64,000 bases of DNA from Apteryx mantelli (Eukaryota; Chordata; Aves; Apterygiformes; Apterygidae): positions 161,445,962 through 161,509,961 of the forward strand of contig NC_089978.1 of the NCBI RefSeq assembly GCF_036417845.1, given 5' to 3'. Positions 1 to 61,359 of the stretch are shown here, piece by piece (positions within the stretch are counted from its first letter, which is position 1; each line of letters starts with the position of its first letter). The notes below the pieces were generated by a model, which saw nothing but the letters and a program-made list of their open reading frames with translations, was not told where the DNA came from and ran no database searches. Made by a program: the position numbers and the translations under genes.

Positions 1-50181
<50,181 letters not shown>

Positions 50182-50610
50182 GCAAGACGAAAAAGAGGGA
50201 AAAAATATTTTAAAGAAATTAAAATCCAGTGTATGTAACTGGAAGATATTTTGGTGAATGTGAATAAAACCTGAGTGGGTAGAAGGGAGATACAGGACAC
50301 TTGAATGAAATCTTGCTTGTATCTTCTGCCTGTTTTAAGTTGACAGGTGAGACTGTCAGTAAGAGCAATCCTGAAGCCTTGATTGCCTGAGTAAACAGGA
50401 TGTGTGGACATTGTGGAATAAGGCCATGGTCCAGCGAAGCACGTGCATAACTTTCAAACATGTGACAACCCCATGCTTGGTTTTAATAAATGCTTTGCTG
50501 GACAGCGGCTTGAGCTGAGGTTAAATGCACATCTTACTCATATAGGTTAAAATTATGTTTTCCAGACCAGTGGAATATGGAAGACTAATAAATGTTTTAA
50601 ATAATACTGC
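50182..50610 (+). other. POLR3B: POLR3B 3' untranslated region (approximate end)
   Basis: Sequence after the stop carries three canonical AATAAA hexamers at 50263-50268, 50485-50490 and 50587-50592. The last is followed by TG-rich sequence (about 50618-50635), the usual downstream element, so the main end is put near 50605-50610. The exact cleavage site is inferred. Confidence 0.7.
50587..50592 (+). promoter_or_regulatory. POLR3B: Likely main POLR3B polyadenylation signal
   Basis: AATAAA with a GT-rich tract (TGTATGTGTTGATGGCTGT) 25-45 bases downstream. The signals at 50263 and 50485 are upstream alternatives. Confidence 0.65.
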
Positions 50611-53600
50611 CTGAATGTATGTGTTGATGGCTGTATAAGGATGGTAAAGACTTCTCATGATGTCTGAAACATTTTCTTATTCCTTAAGCATTTTGTTAAG
50701 ACATTGTTAAAGCATTAAGATTTTGTTAAGTATTGCCTGGTTTAGATAAATGAAAGAATACTTTCTAGAGAACTTTAAATGGGTCATTTTGAGAGGGATT
50801 TGAATATGCAGGTGAAGGTGCATTTGTGTGAAAGCTCTGGTGTGATAATAGTACACCTTCATCTAAACAGATGCAGTTTCCATGAAGTTCAAGAGAGGTG
50901 ACTGCATGTGCACTAAATGCAGGGTACAGCTTACAGATAACCATTCAATTCCAATTGTGTATAGTAGTTCTAGTAATATGCTGGCTCAAAGCCCTGAAAA
51001 GATAGGCTGCAAACACTACAGACACTGATGTACACTCTCCTAGGACTTAAAAAATTTTTTTAAATATGGGGCTAGCCACAGCTTTAAAAATATACTATAA
51101 AGAACAACCAATCCTCCACTGACAGTGAAGCAGGCTTGAATGACCTTAAAGAATTCAGAAAGGGAACAGCTGAACTTTTTATGAGATATAAGGCCTAAAG
51201 CTAAAGCAGTGGATGAACTAAGAGTTCACTTAGTACCCTAAAGATCACTTGAACCCTTACTCAGCCAAGCACATGGTTAACTCTTTAAGCACAGTTGTAG
51301 TCCCACTGAAGTCAAGATGACGTATGTGCATGTTCAGATGCTCTTTGGTTCCTCAAATGGCTGAATAGTGCATGCAAGTCCTGACACTATTTTTGCAGTC
51401 AGGTTGCTGCTGTTCTTTCTGCTTCTTATGCACAGATGTGTATCAGCCCTCAAGAATTAATGAATAGGTTTGCTTTTCAAGCTGCCATCAAAATGCTTAA
51501 ACTAGTAGCTTTGTGTCTGGGCTTACAAATAAAGTCTGAAGGGGCAGACTTTAGTCCAGCTGCAAAAAAGGGAGAGTAATGACAACACACATACTTAGAA
51601 CAGCACATTTGGATTGGGAAAAGCTCTTGAAGCATCCCTACCAGGATCTGAACAGCTCAGGGCTATTAATAAAGACTTAACAACAGAATTACGTACAGCA
51701 AAGATCGTCATTTGCAAACTACTGTTGCCAAACTGGAGAAAGAGGTTAAGCAAAAGCCCCCACCAAATTAATGAACTTTGCTTTGCTCCCTGAGACTGCC
51801 AAACTGAGGCTCAGGTGCACCACCAGAGGGAGTGAGCCTCAAAGGCTGCAGCCTACCAGTGGGAGAGAGTTTTGACCTCGATCCAGAAACTACCCTTAGG
51901 ATAAGGTGTTCTTGCTAACTATGGTCTCCTAGGTTAGAAGGTCCGAGCTACAGCAAAGACTAATAGGTAAAATTATACCTGCAGAAATTTAAGTAGACAC
52001 AGCAGAGATGATGAGGAGCAAAGGACTGTGCTCATGACTCATCCTGTTCAGAGAGCAGGTGTGTGTGCAACCCTGAAGGAGTAACCTTGCAGTTGTTTTA
52101 CCTCAAGCTGATGAAAGGAGGGGAATAGCTTTTGAGTAGGTTTTGTGAGAGTTGGTAAAGGAAATCATCTGAGGTAGCTGAAGGTAAGGAAGAAAAGGGC
52201 AACCTTAGCAATGATGGACCTAGTAGAACACAGAAACTAGACATGTCTGGCAGTAAGTGAGGATCGTCCCCTCTGTACTATTCTGGTGATGTCTACATCA
52301 GTTTCAGTTGCACATTATTGCTGTCCTACCTAAGCCTGTGCATACACAGGAGGCACATATGAGTGCAGATTTGAGTTGAGACTCTGGCTTTTTACTGCCT
52401 GCCTCTCTTCAAGAGGCCACCTATGTTCCATCATAGTAGACACGTTCAAGTACTCTCTGGTATTAGCAATAGAATAAGCATTACAAAACCAGCAGAAGAA
52501 ACTGGAAGAACAGTTATGGACTCCTGGAGTATGATGGTCAAAGTGGCAATTCAAGGAAGTAACCTATTGCAGCCAGAAGAAACAATAGCACACGGACTGA
52601 AGGGGTAAAATACATCCCCAGAACCCTGAAGTTATCACACTGCTTTGCTCTGGTGTGCCTCATCTTTGCCGTCCTTTGAATTATCCGCATATCCAAAAAA
52701 AAGAGATTTTACAGTGTTGAACCTGGCTACGTTATGCTAACTGATTTCCCCCTTCCCCTTTTCATAAAGTGAATGCTTTCATGCAGAGGTCTGATGTCAG
52801 CTAATGACTGTACTGCTGTAACTGGACTTTGCAAGAACAAGCCTGCCATGACAACTCTTTGTTTAATTGCTGAAAGAGATGTAATATTCTGAATAACACT
52901 TGACAATCTTAAGGCTTTAGCACAAGGAGCTGTGGCTAGAAAATTGCCATAAAGTTTTCATTCCATTCCCACTTCTTTATCTCTTGCTATTTAGTGTCCA
53001 GGAGAGGCTTTCTACCAGAAATGCTATTCAACATGACGGTTGCAAGCACAAGTCTCAGCTGAAATGCAGAATACAGCCCACTTTCTGAGATAAGCTAGAG
53101 GTGTGTTGCTGTTGGAAGAAATATCTAACTCCATATATTATGTTCAAGTTCCCATCTACTTGGTAGATAAAGAATTCAACAGTATTAAAAAGGTAGAAGT
53201 ACTTACGGGCCTAGAATTCAGTACACAAGTCTATTATTCCATGACAAAACAATGGCATTAATTAAAAGCTACCCCTTCAAATACCATACATGTCTAGCCA
53301 CACTGTTTTGTTGTGAGAAATAGAATCAAGCTAGGGAGGCTGCAGGAATGCTATAGGGCAGAACAACATAGGTCTTCTAGCCATTTCTGGAACCATGGGT
53401 TAGGTGAATCACTTGTTTAGAGTTCAGAAAAACAGCCTCATTTAGAGTTGCTTACATAACCCTCAAAAGCTTCTGACTTTTTTTTTTTTTTTTTAAAAGG
53501 TAAATGTTTCCAAACATAGGAACTAGAAAAGAAAACTATAAAGAAAAATGAAAACAGATTTTGGCTGATTTTGGCATTCAAAGAGGATATACTATGAAAT

Positions 53601-53959
53601 ATAGGCATCCTGAGATTTAATAATTTTAAGATGTTGAAAATAAAGGGCTCCCACTAAGCAAGACTGGTTTTGTTTGTAATGTCCATATCTTGTTAAGAGT
53701 TTTGCTGTATAAAGAAGCTTCAACATGCAGCAAGCAAAGTTGTTACTTGTTGCCTAAAAATGGAGGGAGGGGGAATCAATGCAAAACATAGATCCATGAT
53801 GATGAGAAATTACTTTTAGGTCAGTTCTCTGGGTTTCCTTCTGGCAAATATAAAAAATATCTGTGGTTTGCAGCAAGATGCAGGTAAGTCATACCTAAAA
53901 ACATTAAAAGACTGAAGTGTATTTCATTGGTTAGTGATAAGAAATGGCAAACAAATGAA

Positions 53960-54062
53960 TAGTGCTTTGCATCTGAAAAATGGTTTGTAAGCCCCATTCA
54001 GAACACACTTGTAAGGTCTGTTTCTAAGTATAATTGTCATTGTACAGCTGCAAAACCAAAAT
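53960..54062 (+). repeat. MIR/CORE-SINE-like fragment, part A
   Basis: AGTGCTTTGCATCTG, then TGTAAGGTCTGTTTCTAAGT and TCATTGTACAGCTGCAAAAC, follow the order of the MIR middle segment ('...tgaggtaggtactattattatccccattttacagatgaggaaac'). The copy is strongly diverged. It may belong with part B at 54366-54470, separated by about 300 bases of other sequence. Confidence 0.4.
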
Positions 54063-54365
54063 AGAGGGGCTGGAAATTTTCTGTGCTTCCTGTCTCTTGA
54101 GGCTCTTAAAGGCCAGGACGGCCCTAGCGCCAGTGAGTACAAGCCCTGAGACAACCTACCTAGCTCCCACAGCAACCCACAGGAGCAGTGTGGGGGAGCT
54201 CCTCAGCTGTGTCCCAGTGCAAGTGTCTGGACTGTGGCACAGCGCTGGCTCAGCACTGCTGAGAAGCCCCTTCAGCCGGCCTCTCTTCCAGTTGGAACTG
54301 AGGATTGTTTTACAGCCCATTGCTGATTCAGAGGGGCCGTGGGGCACTTGATGAATTCCCTCCTC

Positions 54366-54470
54366 TGAAGAGGACGTGACTTGCCCAGGGCCACAGAAAG
54401 ACTGTGCCAGAACTGGGATCAGGACTCTGCAGTCCCCAGGTGCCAGACACGTGCTTGCCTTAAAACTGAG
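54366..54470 (+). repeat. MIR/CORE-SINE-like fragment, part B
   Basis: GAAGAGGACGTGACTTGCCC, AGGGCCACAGAAAGACTGTG, CCAGAACTGGGATCAGGACT and CTGCAGTCCCCAGGTGCCAG track the classic MIR 3' half ('gtgacttgcccaaggtcacacagc...agagctgggattagaaccc'). It is an amniote-age SINE remnant, more convincing than part A. Confidence 0.65.
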
Positions 54471-57039
54471 CACTTCATCAAACCGTAAAATCCAGCCAGA
54501 TGGTGACTCTTTGCTATTATCTGGACCAGTGCTGGGAGGCTTAATGTGTGCAGTGAAGATCTGGATCCCAGTTTCTGTTTCTAAGGCTCAGAAGCCCGGA
54601 AGATGGATCCATGTTTCAGATCTAAATGCTACTATAAACTTGAGTATGTTTAAACCCAAGTTCTGACTTCAGTCCATCCTTGTCATGAACAGCTATTGAA
54701 ATATTTCAATATCAGCCTGGACCCACCAGTTGCATTGGTGTTCTTACTTTTGGAAGGGGTAGCAAGGTGCAGGAGTAAGAACTAGCTCATTTGTCAACCT
54801 TACTCTTCCATATGTTCATTGACCAGGTCAGACTCTCCTCTTCCAGGTAGCAGAGACTGCTGGAATCAGCCAATGGACCAGTTTTGCCTCTTAGCAAATA
54901 TTTAAGAGTTCATCATATGGACCCAAGAGTCAAGTACATCTTCTTTGCCATACATACATATGAACATACGTCCCTAGGAACACCAGAACTCTGAGTTCAA
55001 TCTCCAAACCCAGGTCAGAGCCAATGCAGGGACTTTTTGCAGTTGGAATTTTTTTTAAAAGCAGATTAAATAGCATCATCCCTGTCTGGAGGAAGTCAAT
55101 GACAAAGATTGCTGGCTACTCTGCAAGTGAATTTGGGCCTTTGCTTCACCCTTCAGAAAAATCCTTTCCGAGTCTGTGAGCAGGCCATTGCTCTTTGTAT
55201 TTTGCTGCTGGGGGGGGAGGGAGGGAAGCAACTACATATTTCTCCTAATTACAGTTACCCTTTATGTGTATATTTCATGAGGCAGGTACCAGTGTGGTGT
55301 TTGCAATGAGCCATGAATTTCTCTGTAATAGTTTCATTTTACATGTCTTCTCCCCCTCTTTAGTTCCAAATCAAAAGGAATTCGCTGCTAACAGCAGCAG
55401 CATCTTCGTCTTTCATTACCATGAGTTTTGGGGAACTACTTGCCCTAGCATATGCTTTACCATTCTAGCAGATGCACGGTAGCTACCATGTGCTCAGAGT
55501 TAACAAAATGAACAGCAAAATATTTATAAACAGAAAAATCACTCACAAACTTAGAAAAGAAATAAAACAATATTCTATGCAGTAAAGTTCTAGTATCTTG
55601 CTAAAATTACTTTCTAATAATGGAAATGGTTTTACCTTTTACTCCTAGTGAATTGGAAACTTAACTCTGCATTTGGGCCTCACCCAGTCAGTCACAGGCA
55701 GGCACTGAAGGTGATTCTCCGTGCTCCAGGCAGATCAAAAGAAACATTATCAGTCAGTCATCTAAAAGGATACCACAGCTTCACATCCAGTTGTTCTGCA
55801 GCTAAGATGCAGCCTGGGACGGATCTTTTCTGTGTCTGTTGTCTATAATAGCTTTTAAGGCTGGCTCTTCTTCCAGCACACAGTACAAATCCTCTGGTAA
55901 CTAGTACCAGCCACACAGAACAAAAGCCAGCTCAATCCGGTGTAAGCTCAGAAATCAAGGACTGCTTGCCCTTTTCTCCTAATAAAGTCAGCAAGACTCT
56001 CCCATGCTGAGCGCTCTGGGCAGCAGCTCTGGATGCAGGAGTTCTTGCAGACTCCTGCGCATCCTGATACTACCCAAACCTACAGGACCAGAAATGTGAA
56101 TTTCCATCCTCCATGCAGGTTGGAGCTGAACAGTGTGAGCAGGGTGTTTTCACTGGTCCCTTCTAGGAGCACTGGCACTGCAATTATCCGTGAACCTGAG
56201 AACTGGAGCTGAGCAGAAGTCCTTTCACAAGCATTAATAAAAGATGATCATTTAGGGCTGACTTACACTCCTCTTTCACAGGAATTGGCTTCAGACATGT
56301 CTACAGTTAAGTTGGGAAAGAGGGTGGACGGAAGTGTTTGTTCATTTTGAGAGAAGGAGGTTGCTGACTTAGGCAAGTAAGAAAACATGGAACCACTCAC
56401 AGCCTACAGCCATTGATAAAATAATAAAACTGTCACTATATATCCAGCTGCTGCCAGCAATCTTACACTCTGTGCAGAGACATGGGATCCAAAAGGATCC
56501 TCTGAGTCACTGAACCCAGATCCCTGATACTCCATTTCACATGACCCCTTTCACAAGCCATTCACACTGGCTACCAAAATGAATGCAGTTTCTTTTCCCT
56601 GCTAATCTTAGTAAAAACTAGTCTAGAACTGCAGCCTAGAGTTCCCTTGGATATTTTAGCTAAATTAATAGATAACAGTTTATACCCTCTTGTTCCTGTG
56701 CTGACATTGTTCTTTTGTTCAAATAGCTCTTCTTATTCCTTGATGTTTACCCTCAAAATAATCATGTTAGAGACTAGTACTGCTGAACAGCCCTCAGGAG
56801 CTTATAGCAAGAAAGGTTTGCATGGTACCAGCCTGTTTGCAGAGTGAAAAACAGTGGAAACCTCCGTGTTTCTGAAAGTGCTCAAATTACCTGAGTGAAA
56901 AGTTGATATGAGCAGCAATATCTCCACTCTGCCTCTGCTTTGCTAAACCAGCTGCCTCTAAGGCAGGCTTTCTGTTCCCTTGATGAACCTGCTCTTCTGT
57001 CTACGCATCTGCACACATTTGTATTCATCTTTCTTGAAC

Positions 57040-57300
57040 AAAAGGGACTAGAACTGCACATACTCTCCTAGATGGGGTAACACCACTCCCTTCTACGATA
57101 GCAACAGAGTCCCTCTCCACTAGAAACACTTCATCTGATGCAGTGTAAGGTTATGTTGGCTTTTTTAATGGCTTGTAGTTGTTCTGCACAGGAAAGAATC
57201 TGGAGTGAGGAGTCCTGATTGTAGAGTTTTGCATCCTTGCCAAGGCCTGCCCTTTATTCTGCATTAAATCAAATCCTACAGCCTACATTTTCAGAAAAGG
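57040..57300 (-). mobile_element. Decayed CR1-like LINE fragment
   Basis: ACTAGAACTGCACATACTCT, CCTAGATGGGGTAACACCAC and later CATCTGATGCAGTGTAAGGT then TATGTTGGCTTTTTTAATGG parallel the avian CR1 ORF2-end/3' region in reverse complement ('gaccagaactgcacacagtactccagatggggtctcacc... gatgcagcccaggatatggttggcttt'). It is much older than the copy at 24.3 kb, and its boundaries are uncertain. Confidence 0.55.
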
Positions 57301-58809
57301 CTGTGAACTTGCAGTGGTTCCATCTGTAAGCATCCAACTTGCAGCACATTCAATAAACCTGATTTTCACAGGAGGAGATGCCCCACACTTTCAGAAGAAT
57401 CAAATCTTTTATATAGTGTCAAGTGGGATATCCACACGCACGATATGCTTTTTAAAAACATAAGCAAAAACCAAACAAATAACAATGACTGAGCTGTGGC
57501 AGTACACCAGAGCTATCTGACAAACTAAGGAGGGGATTAGGTAAGCAGGAAGACAACAGCATTGACATATTCCACAGGAACGTGAGGACAGGAACTAACC
57601 TGAGAGGCAGGGAGTAAGCAGACTGCAACAACAAGCACCTCTGGTCTAACAGAAGTGCCTGCTGCTGATCCTGTCCATGCATCATCACATATAGGGAATT
57701 TACATCTTTGCATCATGTTAAAGAGGAGACCAATGCTCTAGGCATCCAACCTGTGCATAATGATAGCTGAATCCCATCCTTATCATCATCCTAGAAAGAA
57801 TATATCCCTGTGTTCACACATCCTGCATTTTTATTTCACTTTATCTCTGGGACATCAACAACACAGAAACAGTCCCTTCAATCTTTAAAATAGTAAAGGC
57901 TGATTTTCCACAAGCACAGAGTTGCACTAACCGAGACCCAACAGCTGTCACTGTAGGTGTTCAACACTTCCAGAAATCAGGCCCATGCCCAATGCTGCTC
58001 TCTTGCCTGCTGTGTAATATGAGTAAACACTTCCCTTCGTAAGGCACCACACACGAGTTCCTGCAGACCGGCACCTGGCCAGAGGTAGGTGTCTCAGCCT
58101 CTGTGCTGGGGTCTCTGACCATAACTACCTGCACGGCCAGGGCAGCTGCTAAGAGCCGTTTCTGGCATCAGCTCTGTTTACAGGCTGCTCTCCTCTCCCT
58201 ACAGCCATGGTCAGCATTTTCTACCTTTTTAAAGTTAACACTGATTTCAAAATCCCTCAGAGAATGCCCCCTCCCCCCTGCCCCCAGTGGCCTTAATATT
58301 TACCCAGGATTCCTACTCCCCCACAGGGCCAATGCTTCTCCCACAGAAAAGTGCACCAGGCCTCGAAGGCTCTTCACCGCAGCTTCTCCTCAGGGCTCGT
58401 ACGACTCCATGACAAAACTTTAGGAGAAAAGAGAAAAGGAAAAACCTCGGGGGGGGGGGGGAATGACCTCGGTTTGGCAGCTGCAATCAAAAATAACCTA
58501 ACACATACCAAGGACCCCAGGGGCACTTCGCAGCGGAGTACGGCCTGTCACCCCCACTGTGGCAACGCCTCCAACTGTGGCGGCAGCGGGGCGGCCGGAG
58601 CGGGGCAGGTGCCCCGGCGAGGCCCGACGAGGGGCGGGGAGGCGGCGGCGGGCAGCGCCGGGGCGGGCGGCGAGTTGACATTTGGCGGCTGCGGGGAGGA
58701 GGCGGTCGGGAGCCTCCGCTGCCTGCTCCCCCCCGAGCCGCAGATCGCGCCGTCGAGGGGGCGAGCGGCGGCGGGACCCGCGCCTGGCTGCGCCCACCCC
58801 GTCCGGGCC

Positions 58810-58842
58810 CCGTCCCGTCCCGTCCCGTCCCGTCCCGTCCCG
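58810..58842. repeat. (CCGTC)n pentamer array A
   Basis: Six perfect tandem copies of the CCGTC pentamer, read as GGGAC on the minus strand. It gives a run of GGG tracts with 2-base loops. Confidence 0.95.
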
Positions 58843-59181
58843 CCGGGGGCAGCGCACAGGTGCTCCGTCGGGCCCCGCGCCGCGGGGGCGCATCGTGGGC
58901 AGCGCCTCGCCGGGGCGGACACTCGGCTCGGTGACCTGCAGCTGCTCCTCCGGGCACGTTTTGGCAGCAGGCGACCCCGGGGAAGAGTTAGCGGGCCAAT
59001 TCCTCCGCCTCGAGCTGAAGTGCCTTTCAACCACCGCCTGCCGCGGACTCCGTTTTTCCACGGCCCTCCGCCGGTATTATTTTTACCGGCCTCCTTTTCA
59101 GGCGCCCTGGGCTTCCCACGCCAAGGCTTGGACTCCGCCGGGCTGCGCCGCCGCCCCCCGCCCGGCACGGGGCCGCGCGGC

Positions 59182-59248
59182 CGCCCCGTCCCGTCCCGCC
59201 CCGTCCCGTCCCGCCCCGTCCGTCCCGTCCCGTCCCGTCCCGTCCCGG
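59182..59248. repeat. (CCGTC)n pentamer array B
   Basis: About 67 bases of the same CCGTC unit with interspersed CCGCC variants and one short unit. It lies 340 bases from array A in the same island. Confidence 0.95.
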
Positions 59249-59345
59249 CGGGGGCCGCGGGAGCGCGGGGTGCCCGGGCCGGCGGGCGAGCGGCGGGGCT
59301 AGGCGCGGCGCTCCGCCGCCTCTCCCCGCCGGGCCCGGGGATGCG

Positions 59346-60224
59346 AGTGCGCTGCGAAGCGCTGGGTTTCTTGTTTAGCAGCCTCGCTGCTTGTTTTGCT
59401 GGTTTTTTTTTTTCCCCCAAAGGGGAGAGAGAAGCGGGGGGGAGTCTGGGTGTTGGGAGGGGAGAGGGGGAGAAGAGTGGAAAACGTTGGCTCTGTCCAT
59501 GGTCAAAGTAATTCAGCTATAATCCCCCTTTCTCTTCCTCTCCTGGAGCTCTATTCATATTCTAATCACAGCTTTTCCTTCCCCAAACCAGCCACTTTTA
59601 TCAGAGCCCTAGCTTTGCACTTTTACTTCCACTTCCAGCACATACAACCGCTTGCAGAATAAGCAACTTTTTCCAGCCCCGTCTCCCCCCCCCGCAATGT
59701 GCTAACCCTAAAAGGGAGCCTCGCATCCTTGGTCTAAAGCTGGAAGAGAGCGTTAGTTTGAAAATACACACTTTTGGCTCTCCATTTCTCATGGCAATCA
59801 GGACACCCCCCCCCCCCCCCGTTTACTTTCTCCGCAGTCCCATGTAAAGCTTTCCGGGCCAGGCGCTTGTCTTTGGCAGCCAGGCCGGTGGCAGGACTTG
59901 CCCCCAGCCTGCTCGGTGCCCCGGGGAGCAGGGAAACCCACGGCAGACTCTGCTGCCCATCTCAAACACCAGCATCGCTCGGCGAGACACTGGCAACTTC
60001 TCTCTCTCCCCCCCTACCCCCCTTCCCTACCCACACACATCGTCCTTTTCCCCCAATAAACTAAGCTTACAAGATATTTGGGAAGCTGTGCAGCTTCAAG
60101 CGCCATGTGCCCGCGGAGGATCCCAACCCCGAGCTCCCCGGGAGGAGGAGGGGAGCTTCGCGGAGCTGCACACACACCCCGAGCAGCCCCGAAAAGCACA
60201 GCCCCAAACCCCGCGCCTGTTTGA
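59346..60224. other. RFX4 upstream region
   Basis: Mixed-composition sequence with homopolymers (T10 at 59402, C12-16 at about 59804-59820) and pyrimidine-rich tracts. No gene is supported. Its position suggests it is promoter-proximal, but no core promoter can be identified here. Confidence 0.5.
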
Positions 60225-60792
60225 AGATCTAAGCCAATTTTGATCTCAGACTGTAATGAGCCAAAGGCTTTGGGTGGGGGCTGGGGGGGGGGAGGGAGGA
60301 GTGGAAAGGCCGCTGGAACTTTAAATAAGAAAAACGTTTCTAATGCCCTAATAGAAGAGGGAAGTCGAAGTGTTGGGATTGCGTAGATCTAAGGCCCCCC
60401 TTTTTGGAGGAAAGCTTTTCTTATTCAAAACAGCACCACAATGGGCTTCACATTGAGCCTTGCCACATCCCCATCTGAGTAGCAGCCATTCATCAGGCTG
60501 GCTGGCCTATCAATGACATTTCTCCCATCAGGGCTTCTATAAAATGATGCTTTTTCCCATGAAACATCCGCAAACATTTTGACGGGTCTGGCTTTGCCCT
60601 GCTGGATTACTGAGTGTCCCTCTCTCCCGGGCGCGCTCGCTCCCCTACTATCTTTCTCCGACCTTCCTCCCCACCCCCTCACCGCCACCCTTCTCCCTCT
60701 CTCCCCCCGCTCCTTCCTCTGTGTGCATCTTTGAGATAGGGGCTCTCCAAACCCCGGGACCTTGGGGCTCCCGTCCTGTCCATGGGAAGAGC
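60225..60792 (+). promoter_or_regulatory. RFX4: RFX4 proximal promoter / 5' leader (inferred)
   Basis: Directly upstream of the RFX4 ATG. A TATAAAA string at 60538-60544 is the only core-promoter-like element, which would put a start near 60570 and a leader of about 220 bases. The transcription start is not known; the leader may extend further upstream. An 8-codon upstream ORF (60559-60582, including stop) and an overlapping upstream ATG at 60782 lie here. Confidence 0.5.
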
Positions 60793-60835
60793 ATGCATTG
60801 TGGGTTACTGGAGGAACCCGATATGGACTCCACAG
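60793..60835 (+). CDS. RFX4: RFX4 first coding exon (brain-type isoform N-terminus)
   Basis: ATG at 60793 encodes MHCGLLEEPDMDST and the first base of the next codon, then donor G|GTAAGT at 60836. This is the N-terminus I know for the long (735-residue in human) brain isoform of RFX4, where the next residues are ESWIERCL. RFX4 is a winged-helix X-box-binding factor with the RFX dimerisation region. It acts in neural tube and subcommissural organ development and in ciliary gene control; it lacks the activation domain of RFX1-3. Only 43 coding bases fall in the window, with the DNA-binding domain in later exons. An A at -3 favours this start. Recognition rests on a 14-residue exact recall plus the expected gene order after POLR3B. 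Confidence 0.93.
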
Positions 60836-61359
60836 GTAAGTCCCCTCCCGGGGGCAGCGGGCTCCTCTCGCAGACCAGGGAAGACTTTTCAACTTGACAG
60901 TGATGACGGGGGAAACGCGGGCTGCGGCTCTGGGAGCGCAGTAAGTTAGCAGGCTCGTAGGCAAATGAGCACAGGCGTGTGCGAGGAGAGCAGGGTGCGT
61001 GGGGGGGCGAAGTGGCCGGCGGGGGGGAGCTGCTGCTCCTGCGCTGGAGCCCTGAGATTACACTTGCGGATGCGAGGGAGAAGAGGCTTTTTTTTTTTCT
61101 TTATTTCCTTTTTTTTCCTTTTTCCTCCATAGGCTGCCGGCCGGCAAACTAATTTCCTCTCTGCTTCTAATTTTAGGCGCTTGCTTAGATTTGAGTGGAG
61201 CCTTTCAGAGGGGCGAGAAAACAAGGTTTATTGAGGAACATGGTTGGTTAGTGCGAGCCCAGGACGGGGGTTGACTTGTCCCACAGGCAGAGCCGGGGCT
61301 GGGCAGCTTTGGAGGGGAGGAAGTTTGGGGTAGGTCCCCCCTCCCTTCCCCCCGCCGCC

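Larger units (their letters stand above)
50611..58510. other. POLR3B-RFX4 intergenic region
   Basis: About 8 kb without a supported gene. It contains T17 at 53478-53494, a MIR-like fragment near 54.0-54.47 kb and a decayed CR1-like fragment near 57.04-57.3 kb (listed separately). Short ORFs on both strands have no recognisable homology. Confidence 0.75.
58515..59345. promoter_or_regulatory. CpG island upstream of RFX4
   Basis: About 830 bases of very high GC and dense CpG, bounded by AT-balanced sequence on both sides. It has no recognisable ORF product; stop-free runs exist in several frames of both strands because GC-rich DNA lacks stop codons. It could be an alternative RFX4 promoter, the promoter of an unannotated transcript or a distal element. 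RFX4's visible coding exon is 1.4 kb downstream. Confidence 0.75.

Noticed and set aside
58351-59511. 386-codon open frame on + and 290-codon open frame on - over the CpG island
   Set aside because: Both strands and several frames are open at once, the translations are Pro/Arg/Ala/Gly-rich, the pentamer arrays are read as simple repeats such as RPVPS, and no domain is seen. This is expected of stop-poor GC-rich DNA.
60425-60964. 179-codon minus-strand open frame over the RFX4 first exon
   Set aside because: Antisense to a recognised coding exon and leader, with no known family and low-complexity Gly/Arg/Glu content.
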